DNA of 64,000 bases from Pedobacter frigidisoli (GTDB taxonomy: Bacteria; Bacteroidota; Bacteroidia; Sphingobacteriales; Sphingobacteriaceae), in assembly GCF_004331675.1 (NCBI RefSeq), contig NZ_SJSN01000019.1, forward strand, positions 33,623 through 97,622, written 5' to 3'. The position numbers and the translations under genes are program-made. Shown here in pieces: positions 17,874-26,487 of this stretch. The notes under the pieces were generated by a model. It was given only the letters and a program-made list of their open reading frames with translations. It was not told the DNA's origin and searched no databases. The first letter of the stretch is position 1. Each line of letters starts with the position of its first letter.

Positions 17874-18941
17874 ATGAAATTTTATTCATTATCCATAGTT
17901 TTTGTTCTCTTTGTATTTTTGGCTTGTACAAAAGGAATCTCCGATGGGGAAGTTGCAACGACTACTGCTGATAGCTCTTTGAAACAACTTCCTTTCCCAT
18001 TTGGTGCAGCAATAAGCGCAGAATTACTCCGAACTGATCCACGATATAAAGCCTTAATCATTCGTGAATTTAAAAGTATATCTACCGAAAACGCAATGAA
18101 GTTTGGGATCATCCATCCATTGGAAAATACGTATAATTGGACAGATGGAGATGAAATTGTAGCCTTTGCGCAAGCCAATTGCATTCGTGTACATGGCCAT
18201 ACCTTAAACTGGTACCAGGATGCACCAGACTGGCTTAAAAATTTCGACGGGGATAAGAATGCTTGGGAAAATCTTTTGAAAACACATATCCAAACCATTG
18301 TCAAGCATTATAAGGGTAAGGTAACTTCTTGGGATGTTGTGAATGAGGCTTTTGAGGATGATGGTCGTTATAGAAATTCGATATGGGTACAAAAACTTGG
18401 TACAGACTATATTGCAAGGGCTTTCCAGTATGCACACGAGGCAGATCCTGTTGCCTTATTGTTTTACAATGATTATGGGCAGGAATACGGATATGAGTAC
18501 AAAGGCTTGAAAAGAAATGCAATATTGGCGTTGGTGAACGAACTCAAATCTAGAGGTGTACCCATTAATGGCATTGGTTTACAAATGCATACCAAATATA
18601 CCCAATCTGATTTCGATATTTCCCTAGCCATTTCTACGGCTGCAGAAACCGGACTAAAAGTTCACATTTCTGAACTTGATGTAGCGCTTAACCCTAATTT
18701 TGATGCTACGCTTACTTTTTCACCTAGTTTGGATGAGATGCAAGCCTCTAAATACAAGGCCATTGTTAAACTTTATAATGCAATTCCAAAGGCACAACAG
18801 TTTGGTATCACCACTTGGAATGTAACCGATAAAGACAGTTGGGTTCCCGTATTTTTTAAAAGGCCCGATTGGCCATTGCCCTTTAATGCCGATTACCACC
18901 GCAAGGCTGCTTACCGTGGCATTTTTGATGGATTAAAATAA
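17874..18941 (+). CDS. GH10 endo-beta-1,4-xylanase-like lipoprotein
   Basis: 355 residues. A lipoprotein signal (VFVLFVFLAC, Cys18) is followed by a short linker and a GH10 barrel. Family landmarks are TENAMKF (71-77), HGHTLNWY (107-114), the acid/base Glu158 in WDVVNEAF and the nucleophile Glu267 in HISELDV. GH10 enzymes cut beta-1,4-xylan-like chains. As the last gene of an EPS operon, and with UDP-xylose genes in the same window (52981-55362), it more likely trims or releases the cell's own polymer than digests plant xylan, but that is inference. It would be anchored in the periplasm or on the outer membrane. Its stop is ten bases from the convergent dxs stop. Confidence 0.92.
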   Translation: MKFYSLSIVFVLFVFLACTKGISDGEVATTTADSSLKQLPFPFGAAISAELLRTDPRYKALIIREFKSISTENAMKFGIIHPLENTYNWTDGDEIVAFAQANCIRVHGHTLNWYQDAPDWLKNFDGDKNAWENLLKTHIQTIVKHYKGKVTSWDVVNEAFEDDGRYRNSIWVQKLGTDYIARAFQYAHEADPVALLFYNDYGQEYGYEYKGLKRNAILALVNELKSRGVPINGIGLQMHTKYTQSDFDISLAISTAAETGLKVHISELDVALNPNFDATLTFSPSLDEMQASKYKAIVKLYNAIPKAQQFGITTWNVTDKDSWVPVFFKRPDWPLPFNADYHRKAAYRGIFDGLK

Positions 18942-18950
18942 ATATAAATC

Positions 18951-20879
18951 TTAGCCAACCATTGTGTTGGTTACCCGCTTAACCGCTACCTTTCTTACCG
19001 CCTCAATAATCGATTGTTTATCATAACCACATTCAGCCCAAAGTTCTGCCTGTTCGCCATGCTCAATAAATTGATCGGGAATACCTAAGCGAATTACATT
19101 AGCCGTATAACCATGATCTGCCATAAACTCTAATATTGCAGAACCTACTCCACCTTGCAGCGATCCATCCTCAACAGTTAGGATATATTTATACTTGGAG
19201 AAAACCTCATGTAGTAATTCTTCATCTAGGGGCTTAACAAAACGAAGATCATAATGTGCAGGGTAAATGCCTTCGCTATTCAATTCTGAACGGGATTCAA
19301 CAGCAAAGTTGCCTACATGGCCAATCGTTAGAATGGCTACATCCTCTCCATCGCAAATTTTTCGGCCCTTGCCAATCTCTAAAGCCTTAAAAGGTCTTTT
19401 CCAATCGGCCATTACACCGTTGCCACGAGGATAGCGAATCACGAAAGGCCCTATGTTTTCCTGCTGGGCGGTAAACATCAGGTTACGCAATTCTTCCTCA
19501 TTCATTGGTGAAGAGATCACCAGATTCGGAATACAGCGCATGTACGCAATATCGTAGGCACCATGATGGGTTGCACCATCAGCACCTGCTAAACCAGCCC
19601 GATCTAAACAAAAAACAACATTTAACTTTTGAATGGCCACATCGTGGATAACCTGATCGTAAGCCCTTTGCATAAAGCTAGAATAAATGTTGCAGAAAGG
19701 TACCAATCCTTGAGTAGCCAAACCAGCCGAAAATGTTACGGCATGTTGTTCAGCAATACCCACATCTAAAGCACGTGTTGGCATAGCTTTCATCATGATG
19801 TTTAAGGATGACCCTGAAGGCATTGCAGGAGTTATGCCCACAATTTTATCATTTGCCTCAGCCAATTCGACCATGGTATGCCCGAAAACATCTTGGTATT
19901 TTGGTGGCTGCGGTTTATCGGGAATACTTTTTTTAATTTCTCCAGTAATCTTATCAAAAAGACCAGGCGCATGCCACTTGGTTTGATCTTTTTCTGCCAA
20001 TGCAAAACCCTTACCTTTTACCGTAATGCAATGCAATAGTTTAGGGCCTGGAATGGCCGATAAATCTTTTATGGTTTGTGCTAAACGTTTAACATCATGG
20101 CCATCAACCGGACCGAAATACCTAAAGTTTAATGCCTCGAATAGGTTACTTTGTTTAAGGAGTGTCCCCTTTATGCTTTTCTCAATCTTCTTAACATATT
20201 TATGCGCATTTGGGCCTAATTTAGAAAGGCTAGCCAATACACTGGAAATATCATCACGAAAACGGTTGTACGATTTTGAAATGGTAATGCTGGTTAAATA
20301 CTCTTTTAATGCACCAACATTTGGGTCGATAGACATACAATTATCGTTCAGTATTACGAGAACATTACTGTTTTCAATGCCTGCATGGTTTAAGCCCTCA
20401 AAGGCTAGTCCGGCTGTCATTGCACCATCGCCAATTACCGCCACATGTTGCCTATTTACCTCGCCTTTTAGTTGAGAGGCTACAGCCATACCCAATGCAG
20501 CAGAAATAGAGGTAGAGGAGTGGCCTACGCCAAAGGTATCATACTCGCTTTCTGTAATTTTTGGAAAGCCACTAATTCCCTTATAAACGCGGTTGGTGTG
20601 AAACAATTCCCTACGTCCGGTTAAGATCTTATGTCCGTAGGCTTGATGACCAACATCCCACACTAATTTATCATAAGGGGTATTTAATGCATAATGTAAG
20701 GCAACAGTTAGCTCTACAACGCCCAAGCTTGCGCCGAAGTGGCCGCCATTTACGCTCACTACATCAATTATGTATTGACGTAACTCTTTGCTTATTTGCT
20801 CTAAATCATCTTCGTTATATTGCTTTAAATCAGCAGGATAGTTGATGTTAGATAATAGGGGGCCAGCTTTAACTTGCAT
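18951..20879 (-). CDS. dxs: 1-Deoxy-D-xylulose-5-phosphate synthase
   Basis: 642 residues, full length for the family. It joins pyruvate and glyceraldehyde-3-phosphate with thiamine diphosphate in the first step of the MEP isoprenoid pathway, which also supplies undecaprenyl phosphate for EPS lipid carriers. The thiamine-diphosphate motif GDGAMTAGLAFEGLNHAG to NDN is present (about 150-180), as is the DGHD segment near 265. The pyrimidine domain has GIAEQHAVTFSAGLA (about 375-390) and the transketolase C-terminal domain closes the protein. It is a housekeeping gene between the two EPS loci, convergent with the GH10 gene. The upstream bases (20880-21058) hold a weak TTACTTTG-like box near 20908 on the minus strand. 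Confidence 0.97.
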   Translation of the reverse strand: MQVKAGPLLSNINYPADLKQYNEDDLEQISKELRQYIIDVVSVNGGHFGASLGVVELTVALHYALNTPYDKLVWDVGHQAYGHKILTGRRELFHTNRVYKGISGFPKITESEYDTFGVGHSSTSISAALGMAVASQLKGEVNRQHVAVIGDGAMTAGLAFEGLNHAGIENSNVLVILNDNCMSIDPNVGALKEYLTSITISKSYNRFRDDISSVLASLSKLGPNAHKYVKKIEKSIKGTLLKQSNLFEALNFRYFGPVDGHDVKRLAQTIKDLSAIPGPKLLHCITVKGKGFALAEKDQTKWHAPGLFDKITGEIKKSIPDKPQPPKYQDVFGHTMVELAEANDKIVGITPAMPSGSSLNIMMKAMPTRALDVGIAEQHAVTFSAGLATQGLVPFCNIYSSFMQRAYDQVIHDVAIQKLNVVFCLDRAGLAGADGATHHGAYDIAYMRCIPNLVISSPMNEEELRNLMFTAQQENIGPFVIRYPRGNGVMADWKRPFKALEIGKGRKICDGEDVAILTIGHVGNFAVESRSELNSEGIYPAHYDLRFVKPLDEELLHEVFSKYKYILTVEDGSLQGGVGSAILEFMADHGYTANVIRLGIPDQFIEHGEQAELWAECGYDKQSIIEAVRKVAVKRVTNTMVG

Positions 20880-21058
20880 TAATTAATTGAGTAAAAAACA
20901 AGATACAAAGTAAGGTATTTTTGTTTTAAAAGCGAAGAGAATAACAGCATCATTATAAAAATATTACTTTTCGCATTATTCGTGAAAGGCAGGTTAAAAA
21001 TTTAATGCTGAATAGGATGGTAAAGCGACCTGATTCTTAATCAAAGTTTGTGAATTCG

Positions 21059-21865
21059 TTAACTCATGCGAACCATAAGGTTTACCTTTAAGGGAATTTT
21101 GATGTTTACCAATGTGCCCTTATAACTCTCAATAATTAATGTTCCTTTCAGGCGATCTGTACGTTGCCTTATATTATGTAGACCTTTTCCCAACCCCTCG
21201 CTTTTATCCGGATCGAAGCCAATGCCGTCATCCTTGATACTGATTAAAAGATTGTCGTTATCAATATCAATGGTTAATTTAACCTTTGTTGCGGCTGCAT
21301 GCTTGAGTATATTGTGTGCTATTTCCTTAACCAGTAGGTAACATTCCTTACGGCTTTGACTGTTGATTACGTAATTGGGAATTAATTCAGGCAGTTCGGA
21401 ACTAAAGGAGATTGTAGTAAGCTCAAAAAGTTTTCTAATTTGCCCTTCAATGTAATATAAAAGGTCCTCAAGCTCATCGCTCTGCGCATTTGTGCTCCAA
21501 ATAATTTCGTTTATCTTTTCTGAGACCTCATTTACCATGCCCCTTATTTTTTGCATTTCCTCAACATCTGGTCTGGTTCTGCTTGCAAGCTCGGTGTACA
21601 ACTTTAATGCCGTAAGCCCTGAGCCAATCTCATCATGAATCTCGCCGCTGATACGTTCTCTTTCGCTTTTGATAAACTCGTTCTGAAAATTTAATTTGTC
21701 TTTATAAGTGGAAAGATTTTTTTTGTTAATGTAAAGGATGGCCCCAAAACTGATTGCAACAATGGCACAAACCGCTACATTTATGGCCCCTAAGTTCGAA
21801 AAAAAGTTAATATGCCCAGCTTCGGAAAACACTAAGTGGAATATGGTTAAACACAGTTTGTTCAT
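21059..21865 (-). CDS. Sensor histidine kinase (HisKA_3 / NarX-DegS type), EPS locus 2
   Basis: 268 residues from the ATG at 21865; a TTG one codon earlier is open. Architecture matches the locus 1 kinase: one membrane helix (about 28-46), a short linker, the phosphoacceptor helix SGEIHDEIGSGLTALKL with His77, the N-box EIAHNILKHA, the G1 box DDGIGF and a G2 box GLGKGLHNIRQR. The two kinases share many blocks, including WSTN/WTTN, RKECYLLVKEIAHN/KKECYLLLKEIAHN and the IHDE box, so they are clear paralogues. There is no large input domain. It is divergent from its likely partner regulator at 22211. Confidence 0.9.
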   Translation of the reverse strand: MNKLCLTIFHLVFSEAGHINFFSNLGAINVAVCAIVAISFGAILYINKKNLSTYKDKLNFQNEFIKSERERISGEIHDEIGSGLTALKLYTELASRTRPDVEEMQKIRGMVNEVSEKINEIIWSTNAQSDELEDLLYYIEGQIRKLFELTTISFSSELPELIPNYVINSQSRKECYLLVKEIAHNILKHAAATKVKLTIDIDNDNLLISIKDDGIGFDPDKSEGLGKGLHNIRQRTDRLKGTLIIESYKGTLVNIKIPLKVNLMVRMS

Positions 21866-22210
21866 CAAAAAACTTAAATTTTGTAAAATTAATACTACAT
21901 TATTTATCCTTTTTTGTTTTTTCTTGTAGATTTTTATGATTAAATTCTTGTCGGCATTTAGCGATTAAAATCTTACAATATCATAGGACAAGGGTAAAAC
22001 TACATATTATTTTCTTTATATCTAGATTTGTAGCGTCCCAGTGGTTTACTAGTATATAGTCTCTATCTTTATGTTATTTGTGCAATGGCCAAAATTTTGG
22101 GTATTATGGTATATCCTAATGCTCCATCGATTTTGTCTTATCGCCTTGTTCTCAATAACTGATTTAGAGACGTACTAATATTTTCTATCACGTCACTAAA
22201 AAAAGATTAA
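21866..22210. promoter_or_regulatory. Divergent intergenic region, locus 2 kinase/regulator
   Basis: About 345 bases, very AT-rich and without a gene. It should carry the promoters of the kinase (minus) and regulator (plus). I could not fix a -33/-7 pair with good spacing. No GGGCTATT motif was found here, unlike ahead of the structural EPS genes. Confidence 0.4.
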
Positions 22211-22864
22211 ATGATTTCAATTTCAATCGTTGAGGACCACGAGCAGTACCGACACAATTTAGTTAAAGCTATTGAGCAAAATAAATCCTTTGTAATTAAA
22301 GGGGTATATTCTTCTGCAGAAGATGCCATGAAAAAGTTGGCAATAGATTCTCCAGATATCGCCATTGTAGACATTAAACTTAAAAGCAAATCGGGTATCG
22401 ATTTAATTTTAGAAACTAAGGACGGCCTAAAAAACACGCAGTTTTTAATGTGTACGGGATTTCAAGACGACGAAAAAATATTTAGCGCACTTAAGGCCGG
22501 TGCATCCGGTTATATTATAAAGGGATCTTCTACTACCGAAATTCACGATGCCCTTTTGGAACTTCATGATGGTGGCTCACCAATGAGCCCGTTTATAGCC
22601 CGAAAAGTGATAAGTCATTTACATAAAAGTAAGCAAGAGCCAAAGGCTGATGTGCTTGGTCTTAGTAAAAGAGAAATTGATGTTCTAATACTTTTAAGTA
22701 AGGGACTGCAGTATAAAGAGATATCAGAAAAGCTATTTATTAGCGCTAATACGGTTAAAAACCATTGCAAGAATATCTACAAGAGGCTTCATGTACAAAA
22801 TAAGGTAGAAGCATTGAATAAATTTAAGTTTTTCAACTATCAATCGCCAACTTACGTGAGTTAA
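22211..22864 (+). CDS. LuxR/NarL-family response regulator, EPS locus 2
   Basis: 217 residues. The receiver has Glu8-Asp9, Asp54 in AIVDIKLK and the Lys in YIIKGS; the GerE-type helix-turn-helix is at about 150-210. It is a paralogue of the regulator at 5473: they share the starts MISVSIVEDH/MISISIVEDH, the block HDGGSPMSPFIARKVI against HNGGSPMSPFIARKVI, and an almost identical recognition helix. With its divergent kinase it heads EPS locus 2. The shared DNA-reading helix suggests overlapping target sites and thus cross-control of the two loci. Confidence 0.93.
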   Translation: MISISIVEDHEQYRHNLVKAIEQNKSFVIKGVYSSAEDAMKKLAIDSPDIAIVDIKLKSKSGIDLILETKDGLKNTQFLMCTGFQDDEKIFSALKAGASGYIIKGSSTTEIHDALLELHDGGSPMSPFIARKVISHLHKSKQEPKADVLGLSKREIDVLILLSKGLQYKEISEKLFISANTVKNHCKNIYKRLHVQNKVEALNKFKFFNYQSPTYVS

Positions 22865-23124
22865 TTCCCTTATTAATTCATTAATATAAAGATAAGTGTT
22901 AAAAGTTATTCCATTTTATCACTTTTTTCTCATATTTAAGAAAATACTTCCAAAAATTTCTATTATATCGAAAATTTTTAGAGCTTAATGCTATAATTTA
23001 AATTCTATAATTTTTTTGGCTTAAATTTTGTTTTATCGACCATATTAACACACTTCCTCATTCTATTGGTACTTGTCGACATAAATCCCTATCTAGACTA
23101 CTCGCTAACCTTTATATCAATATA

Positions 23125-23346
23125 ATGAGGAAATTTAAAGAATATGAAAAGTTTATGATAAGAGTTGCATACACTACGCCAGTAGTTAAATTAGAAAAAA
23201 TCAAAATTGGTGATGAGGTAATTGATGAGTATCAATCTACCGGTAAAGTAGTAAAAATAAACAAAAGAATAAATAATGGAGCCCTGGAATTTACTTTCCA
23301 TCTGGATAACAAGCAGACCATTTATATTATGAGCCGTGCGGTTTAA
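23125..23346 (+). CDS. Small hypothetical protein, possible beta-barrel fold
   Basis: 73 residues, charged and lysine-rich. I do not recognise a family. The central IKIGDEVIDEYQSTGKVVKI resembles the strand-turn-strand pattern of small KOW/SH3-like beta-barrels, and the tail is rich in alternating hydrophobic residues. It has no signal peptide or membrane segment. It lies between the locus 2 regulator and the glycosidase, 115 bases ahead of the latter and in the same direction. The frame looks protein-like in composition, but it could still be chance. Confidence 0.45.
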   Translation: MRKFKEYEKFMIRVAYTTPVVKLEKIKIGDEVIDEYQSTGKVVKINKRINNGALEFTFHLDNKQTIYIMSRAV

Positions 23347-23460
23347 TTGCATCTCCTATTCTTTTATCTTGCTTTCCAATTCTCAATTATTCAAATAAGA
23401 CGACCTATGGATTTCTAGATAATCTTGTCTAGATTTACCATTTGACTAGTAATCCCATAT

Positions 23461-25059
23461 ATGAAAAACCATTCCTTGAAGAGGATAGCGGCTCTTTCCT
23501 TTTTAGCAATTTTTATACTTTTTGCATGCAAAACAAAAAATATTGATGGCGAGGAGTTGGGTAAAGCTAACTTAAACAGCGGTTGGCCAACAAATAGCAC
23601 GTTTAAAGATTACCTTGGGATAAACGCCTTTGAATGGAATTTCGCATCAGATAATGTTCATGAGCAGGTTGATGAAAGTAGGTTTAACGTTATAAAATCA
23701 TTTTCTGGGATAAGACATTATTTAGATTGGGAGCGAATTGAATCTATAGAAAACAAGTTTACCTACAGCGTTACGCATTCTGGAGGCTGGGATTACGATG
23801 AGATTTATAGGCGGATGAAACTGGCCAATAAATTTGTACTGATCGATTTGAAAGGTTGCCCCGCATGGCTTTTGGCTACTTATCCCGAAGGACAGCGAGA
23901 TGCGGAGAATGTACCTGCACCTTTTGGGTTGGACAGAAAATTACCTGAAAGTTATATTAAACAAGCTAGAATTGCTTTTCAAATTGCGGCAAGATATGGC
24001 GCAAATAAAAAAGTAGACAAAGGGTTGCTTAGTGTAGATACCACAGTTAGATGGCCTCAAGACAAAAAAAACGAGGTTAAGGTTGGTCTGGATTATGTAA
24101 ATTATATTGAGTGTGATAATGAAAGGGATAAGTGGTGGAAAGGTGCAAATGCTCAACAATCTGCAGAGGAATATGCTGCCAACCTTTCTGCATTTTACGA
24201 TGGCCATAAGGGCAAACTCGGGAAAAATGTTGGTGTAAAAAATGCAGATCCCAACATGTTGGTTGTAATGGGTGGTATTGCCAATGCAACCCCCGAATTT
24301 GTAACCAAAATGATTGAATGGTGTAGAAAGAACCGAGGCAGTAAAGCCGATGGTTCTATTGATCTATGTTTCGATGTGATTAACTACCATTTATATTCCA
24401 ATGATGCTTTTCAGCACGATGGTAAGGCTAGTGTGGGTATGGCACCAGAACTTTCAAATCTAAGGGCTGTTGCGCAACAATTTAGAGCCATGTCTAAAGC
24501 TGCGGCAAACAATATACCTGTTTGGGTTACCGAAACTGGTTATGATGTTGGTTCGCAAACTCCGCAAAGAGCAATTCCGGTAGGAGAAAAAAGTTCACTT
24601 GTAACGCAGGCAGATTGGAATCTTCGAACGGCTTTGTTGTATGCTCGCTCTGGTATAGATAAATGCATTTTTTACATGCTGGATGATGTAAATTTAAATA
24701 GTAATGTTCAGTATAGTTCTTCAGGGTTTATCAATGCCAATTTCTCTAAACGGCCATCTGCAGATTATTTTCTTCAGGCAAATGCGCTTATGGGCGAATA
24801 CCGTTACGATGTTAGCTTAAGTGCGGATCCAATTGTTGATGTTTATCGACTAAAGGATAAGAAAATGTATGTACTTGCCGTACCTGATCAAATTGGGAGA
24901 AGTGCAAGTTATACACTTGATCTTGGCGCAATGAAGCATGCTATTGTACATGCGCTGCAAATTGGGCACAATGAAATGGCAAACAAAACGGTAGATACTA
25001 TTAATGGTAAATTAAAACTCGATGTAACCGAAACGCCTGTTTTTGTAGAGGGCTACTAG
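23461..25059 (+). CDS. Lipoprotein glycoside hydrolase, clan GH-A-like (possibly GH39 or endoglucanase-like)
   Basis: 532 residues. The lipoprotein signal ends in FILFAC (Cys23). The body looks like a beta/alpha-barrel hydrolase of clan GH-A: IECDNERDKWW gives a candidate acid/base Glu221 after Asn220, and VWVTETGYD gives a candidate nucleophile Glu358. A C-terminal beta domain (about 450-532) follows, as in GH39-type and related enzymes. The family is uncertain. By position, between the locus 2 regulator and sugar genes, it parallels the GH10 lipoprotein of locus 1 and may trim the locus 2 polymer. Confidence 0.75.
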   Translation: MKNHSLKRIAALSFLAIFILFACKTKNIDGEELGKANLNSGWPTNSTFKDYLGINAFEWNFASDNVHEQVDESRFNVIKSFSGIRHYLDWERIESIENKFTYSVTHSGGWDYDEIYRRMKLANKFVLIDLKGCPAWLLATYPEGQRDAENVPAPFGLDRKLPESYIKQARIAFQIAARYGANKKVDKGLLSVDTTVRWPQDKKNEVKVGLDYVNYIECDNERDKWWKGANAQQSAEEYAANLSAFYDGHKGKLGKNVGVKNADPNMLVVMGGIANATPEFVTKMIEWCRKNRGSKADGSIDLCFDVINYHLYSNDAFQHDGKASVGMAPELSNLRAVAQQFRAMSKAAANNIPVWVTETGYDVGSQTPQRAIPVGEKSSLVTQADWNLRTALLYARSGIDKCIFYMLDDVNLNSNVQYSSSGFINANFSKRPSADYFLQANALMGEYRYDVSLSADPIVDVYRLKDKKMYVLAVPDQIGRSASYTLDLGAMKHAIVHALQIGHNEMANKTVDTINGKLKLDVTETPVFVEGY

Positions 25060-25121
25060 CATTCCAATTCAATCTTGATAATAATAAATTTCTTTAATTT
25101 TCTTGAAAAGATGATCATTAA

Positions 25122-25129
25122 GGGCTATT
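25122..25129 (+). promoter_or_regulatory. GGGCTATT motif, copy 5 (ahead of locus 2 acetyltransferase)
   Basis: The motif sits in an AAGGG...CCCTT hairpin (about 25120-25152) and lies 47 bases ahead of the GTG at 25177, or 107 ahead of the ATG at 25237. It points toward that gene. Confidence 0.42.
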
Positions 25130-25236
25130 TAACCATGCTAGTTTTACCCTTATTTTTGTAGGGTAAATTAAATTTAGTGGTGTTTAAGAAGAGGGCTGTA
25201 AGATTAAGTATTAACGCAAAGGAATGTTTGGCTACA

Positions 25237-25794
25237 ATGAGGCTTGGCCGTGTTAGCGAACAACCAAATTCCGTATCTATTTTTCAGGATTGGAGAGAAA
25301 ACAAGGGTAATTTCAAATCGAGACTAGTAATGGTTTTTTATAGGTTAGCTTTTCTCATTCAAGGGAATAAGATATTATCCATTTTGTTCTTTTGGTATCT
25401 ATTAATCTATAAATTTATTATTGGCTGGGTACTAAATATTGGAATTAGTTCGAAATCTGTTATTGGTAAGGGCTTGCGAATTCAGTATGGTTTTGGAACC
25501 GTTATTGGAGGCCAGACAGTAATAGGTAATTCTTGCAACATTAGCCAGCTTACCACTATAGGAAATAAAATTATTGAAAACGGCACTTTTAGCAAATCGC
25601 CAATTATTGGTAACAATGTAGATATTGGGGTTAATGTAACCATTATAGGCGATGTGCGCATCGGGAATAATGTAGTAATTGGCGCAGGTGCCGTTATTAC
25701 CAAAGATATAGAGAACAACTGTGTAGTGGTGGGTAATCCTGCTGTACTCCTAAAGAAAAAATACGACCTCACTTCAAGTTACGATATCGGGTAG
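25237..25794 (+). CDS. Serine-acetyltransferase-like hexapeptide acyltransferase, locus 2
   Basis: 185 residues from the ATG at 25237. The frame is open back to a GTG at 25177 (205 residues), which cannot be excluded. The ATG gives an N-terminus like that of the locus 1 relative at 13888, with FQDWRENKGNFKSRLVM against FQDWKANKQNLKGKIFL. Hydrophobic residues (about 45-65) precede hexapeptide repeats (about 75-170, e.g. IGNSCNISQL, IGNNVDIGVN, IGNNVVIGAGAVI) and a VGNPAV end. It probably O-acetylates an EPS sugar. The pair in loci 1 and 2 supports a duplication history for the two clusters. Confidence 0.82.
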   Translation: MRLGRVSEQPNSVSIFQDWRENKGNFKSRLVMVFYRLAFLIQGNKILSILFFWYLLIYKFIIGWVLNIGISSKSVIGKGLRIQYGFGTVIGGQTVIGNSCNISQLTTIGNKIIENGTFSKSPIIGNNVDIGVNVTIIGDVRIGNNVVIGAGAVITKDIENNCVVVGNPAVLLKKKYDLTSSYDIG

Positions 25795-26121
25795 AACTGC
25801 TTCATCCATCTTAAATTCAGAATTATGGTAGCTCAAAAAGCCTCACATATCACTCAATTGTACATCGAATTTTAGTTTATTTGGCGTACACAAAAATCTA
25901 TAATTCAGAATTTTAAGCAATATTAAATACCGTTATAAAATAATTAGCCCTAACGGGCTATTTTCCTTTGAGGCCTTTAGCGGGAACTTTACATCGAAAT
26001 CAAAAGCACATTTATTCTTACTAATAAGTTATACAGAAAGTGGTTTTGATGATCAAATCTTGAAAGAGATAATTAACAAATTATGAATTACATCAATATT
26101 AAGAATGGAGGTCTGCAAACT
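25795..26121. other. Upstream region of the locus 2 biosynthetic operon
   Basis: About 330 bases with no convincing gene. It holds the AGCCC-TAAC-GGGCT hairpin with the GGGCTATT motif. An in-frame extension of the next gene back to an ATG at 26083 is open but seems untranslated: a GGAGG ribosome-binding sequence (about 26107-26111) sits 11 bases ahead of the ATG at 26122. Confidence 0.5.
25955..25962 (+). promoter_or_regulatory. GGGCTATT motif, copy 6 (ahead of pseudoreceiver operon)
   Basis: The motif is the right arm of an AGCCC-TAAC-GGGCT hairpin, the same layout as copy 3, and lies about 160 bases ahead of the ATG at 26122. It points toward the locus 2 biosynthetic operon. Confidence 0.45.
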
Positions 26122-26487
26122 ATGAAAAAACATATACTACTGGTAGATGGAGGATTGAATCTCTCTAAGTTAATGCACTTTATCCTATCGTCTGATTACA
26201 AACTTACCATTATGACGAGTGGAATTGAAGCGTTAAGTTGGCTGGAGGAAGGTAACGATCCCGACTTAATTATTACTAGTCTTCGAATGCCTTATTTTGA
26301 TGGTGGTTTGTTTATCCAAAATCTAAAATTAAGTGGATTTTATCGCAACACACCTGTAATGTTGTTATCAGGAGAAGAAAATCTTCATGAAAAGGTAGAG
26401 CAGATGTCGTTCAAGATAGATGGCTATATGGAAAAGCCATTTAACCCAACAATATTAAAAAATCATATTAACAGATTAATTGCCTAA
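26122..26487 (+). CDS. Stand-alone receiver-like protein lacking the phosphoacceptor Asp
   Basis: 121 residues from the ATG at 26122, chosen for the GGAGG ahead of it and because the receiver fold starts at once (KKHILLVDG). It is a single CheY-like domain with no output part. The place of the phosphoacceptor Asp (normally LIILDLxMP) reads LIITSLRMP, so the residue is Ser53. Only one of the two acidic pocket residues remains (Asp9, then Gly-Gly), while Ser83 and Lys105 (MEKPF) are kept. It is unlikely to be phosphorylated the usual way and may act as a protein-binding module. Its TAA shares one base with the ATG of the sugar transferase, so the two are coupled. Confidence 0.85.
   Translation: MKKHILLVDGGLNLSKLMHFILSSDYKLTIMTSGIEALSWLEEGNDPDLIITSLRMPYFDGGLFIQNLKLSGFYRNTPVMLLSGEENLHEKVEQMSFKIDGYMEKPFNPTILKNHINRLIA

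Noticed and set aside
18951..20879. dxs as part of the EPS operons
   Set aside because: It is on the opposite strand between the two loci and is a common housekeeping gene; no sign of co-transcription.
17874..25059. A polysaccharide utilisation locus (SusC/SusD type) around the two glycosidases
   Set aside because: No SusC/SusD pair or TonB receptor is near; the neighbours are biosynthetic EPS genes.
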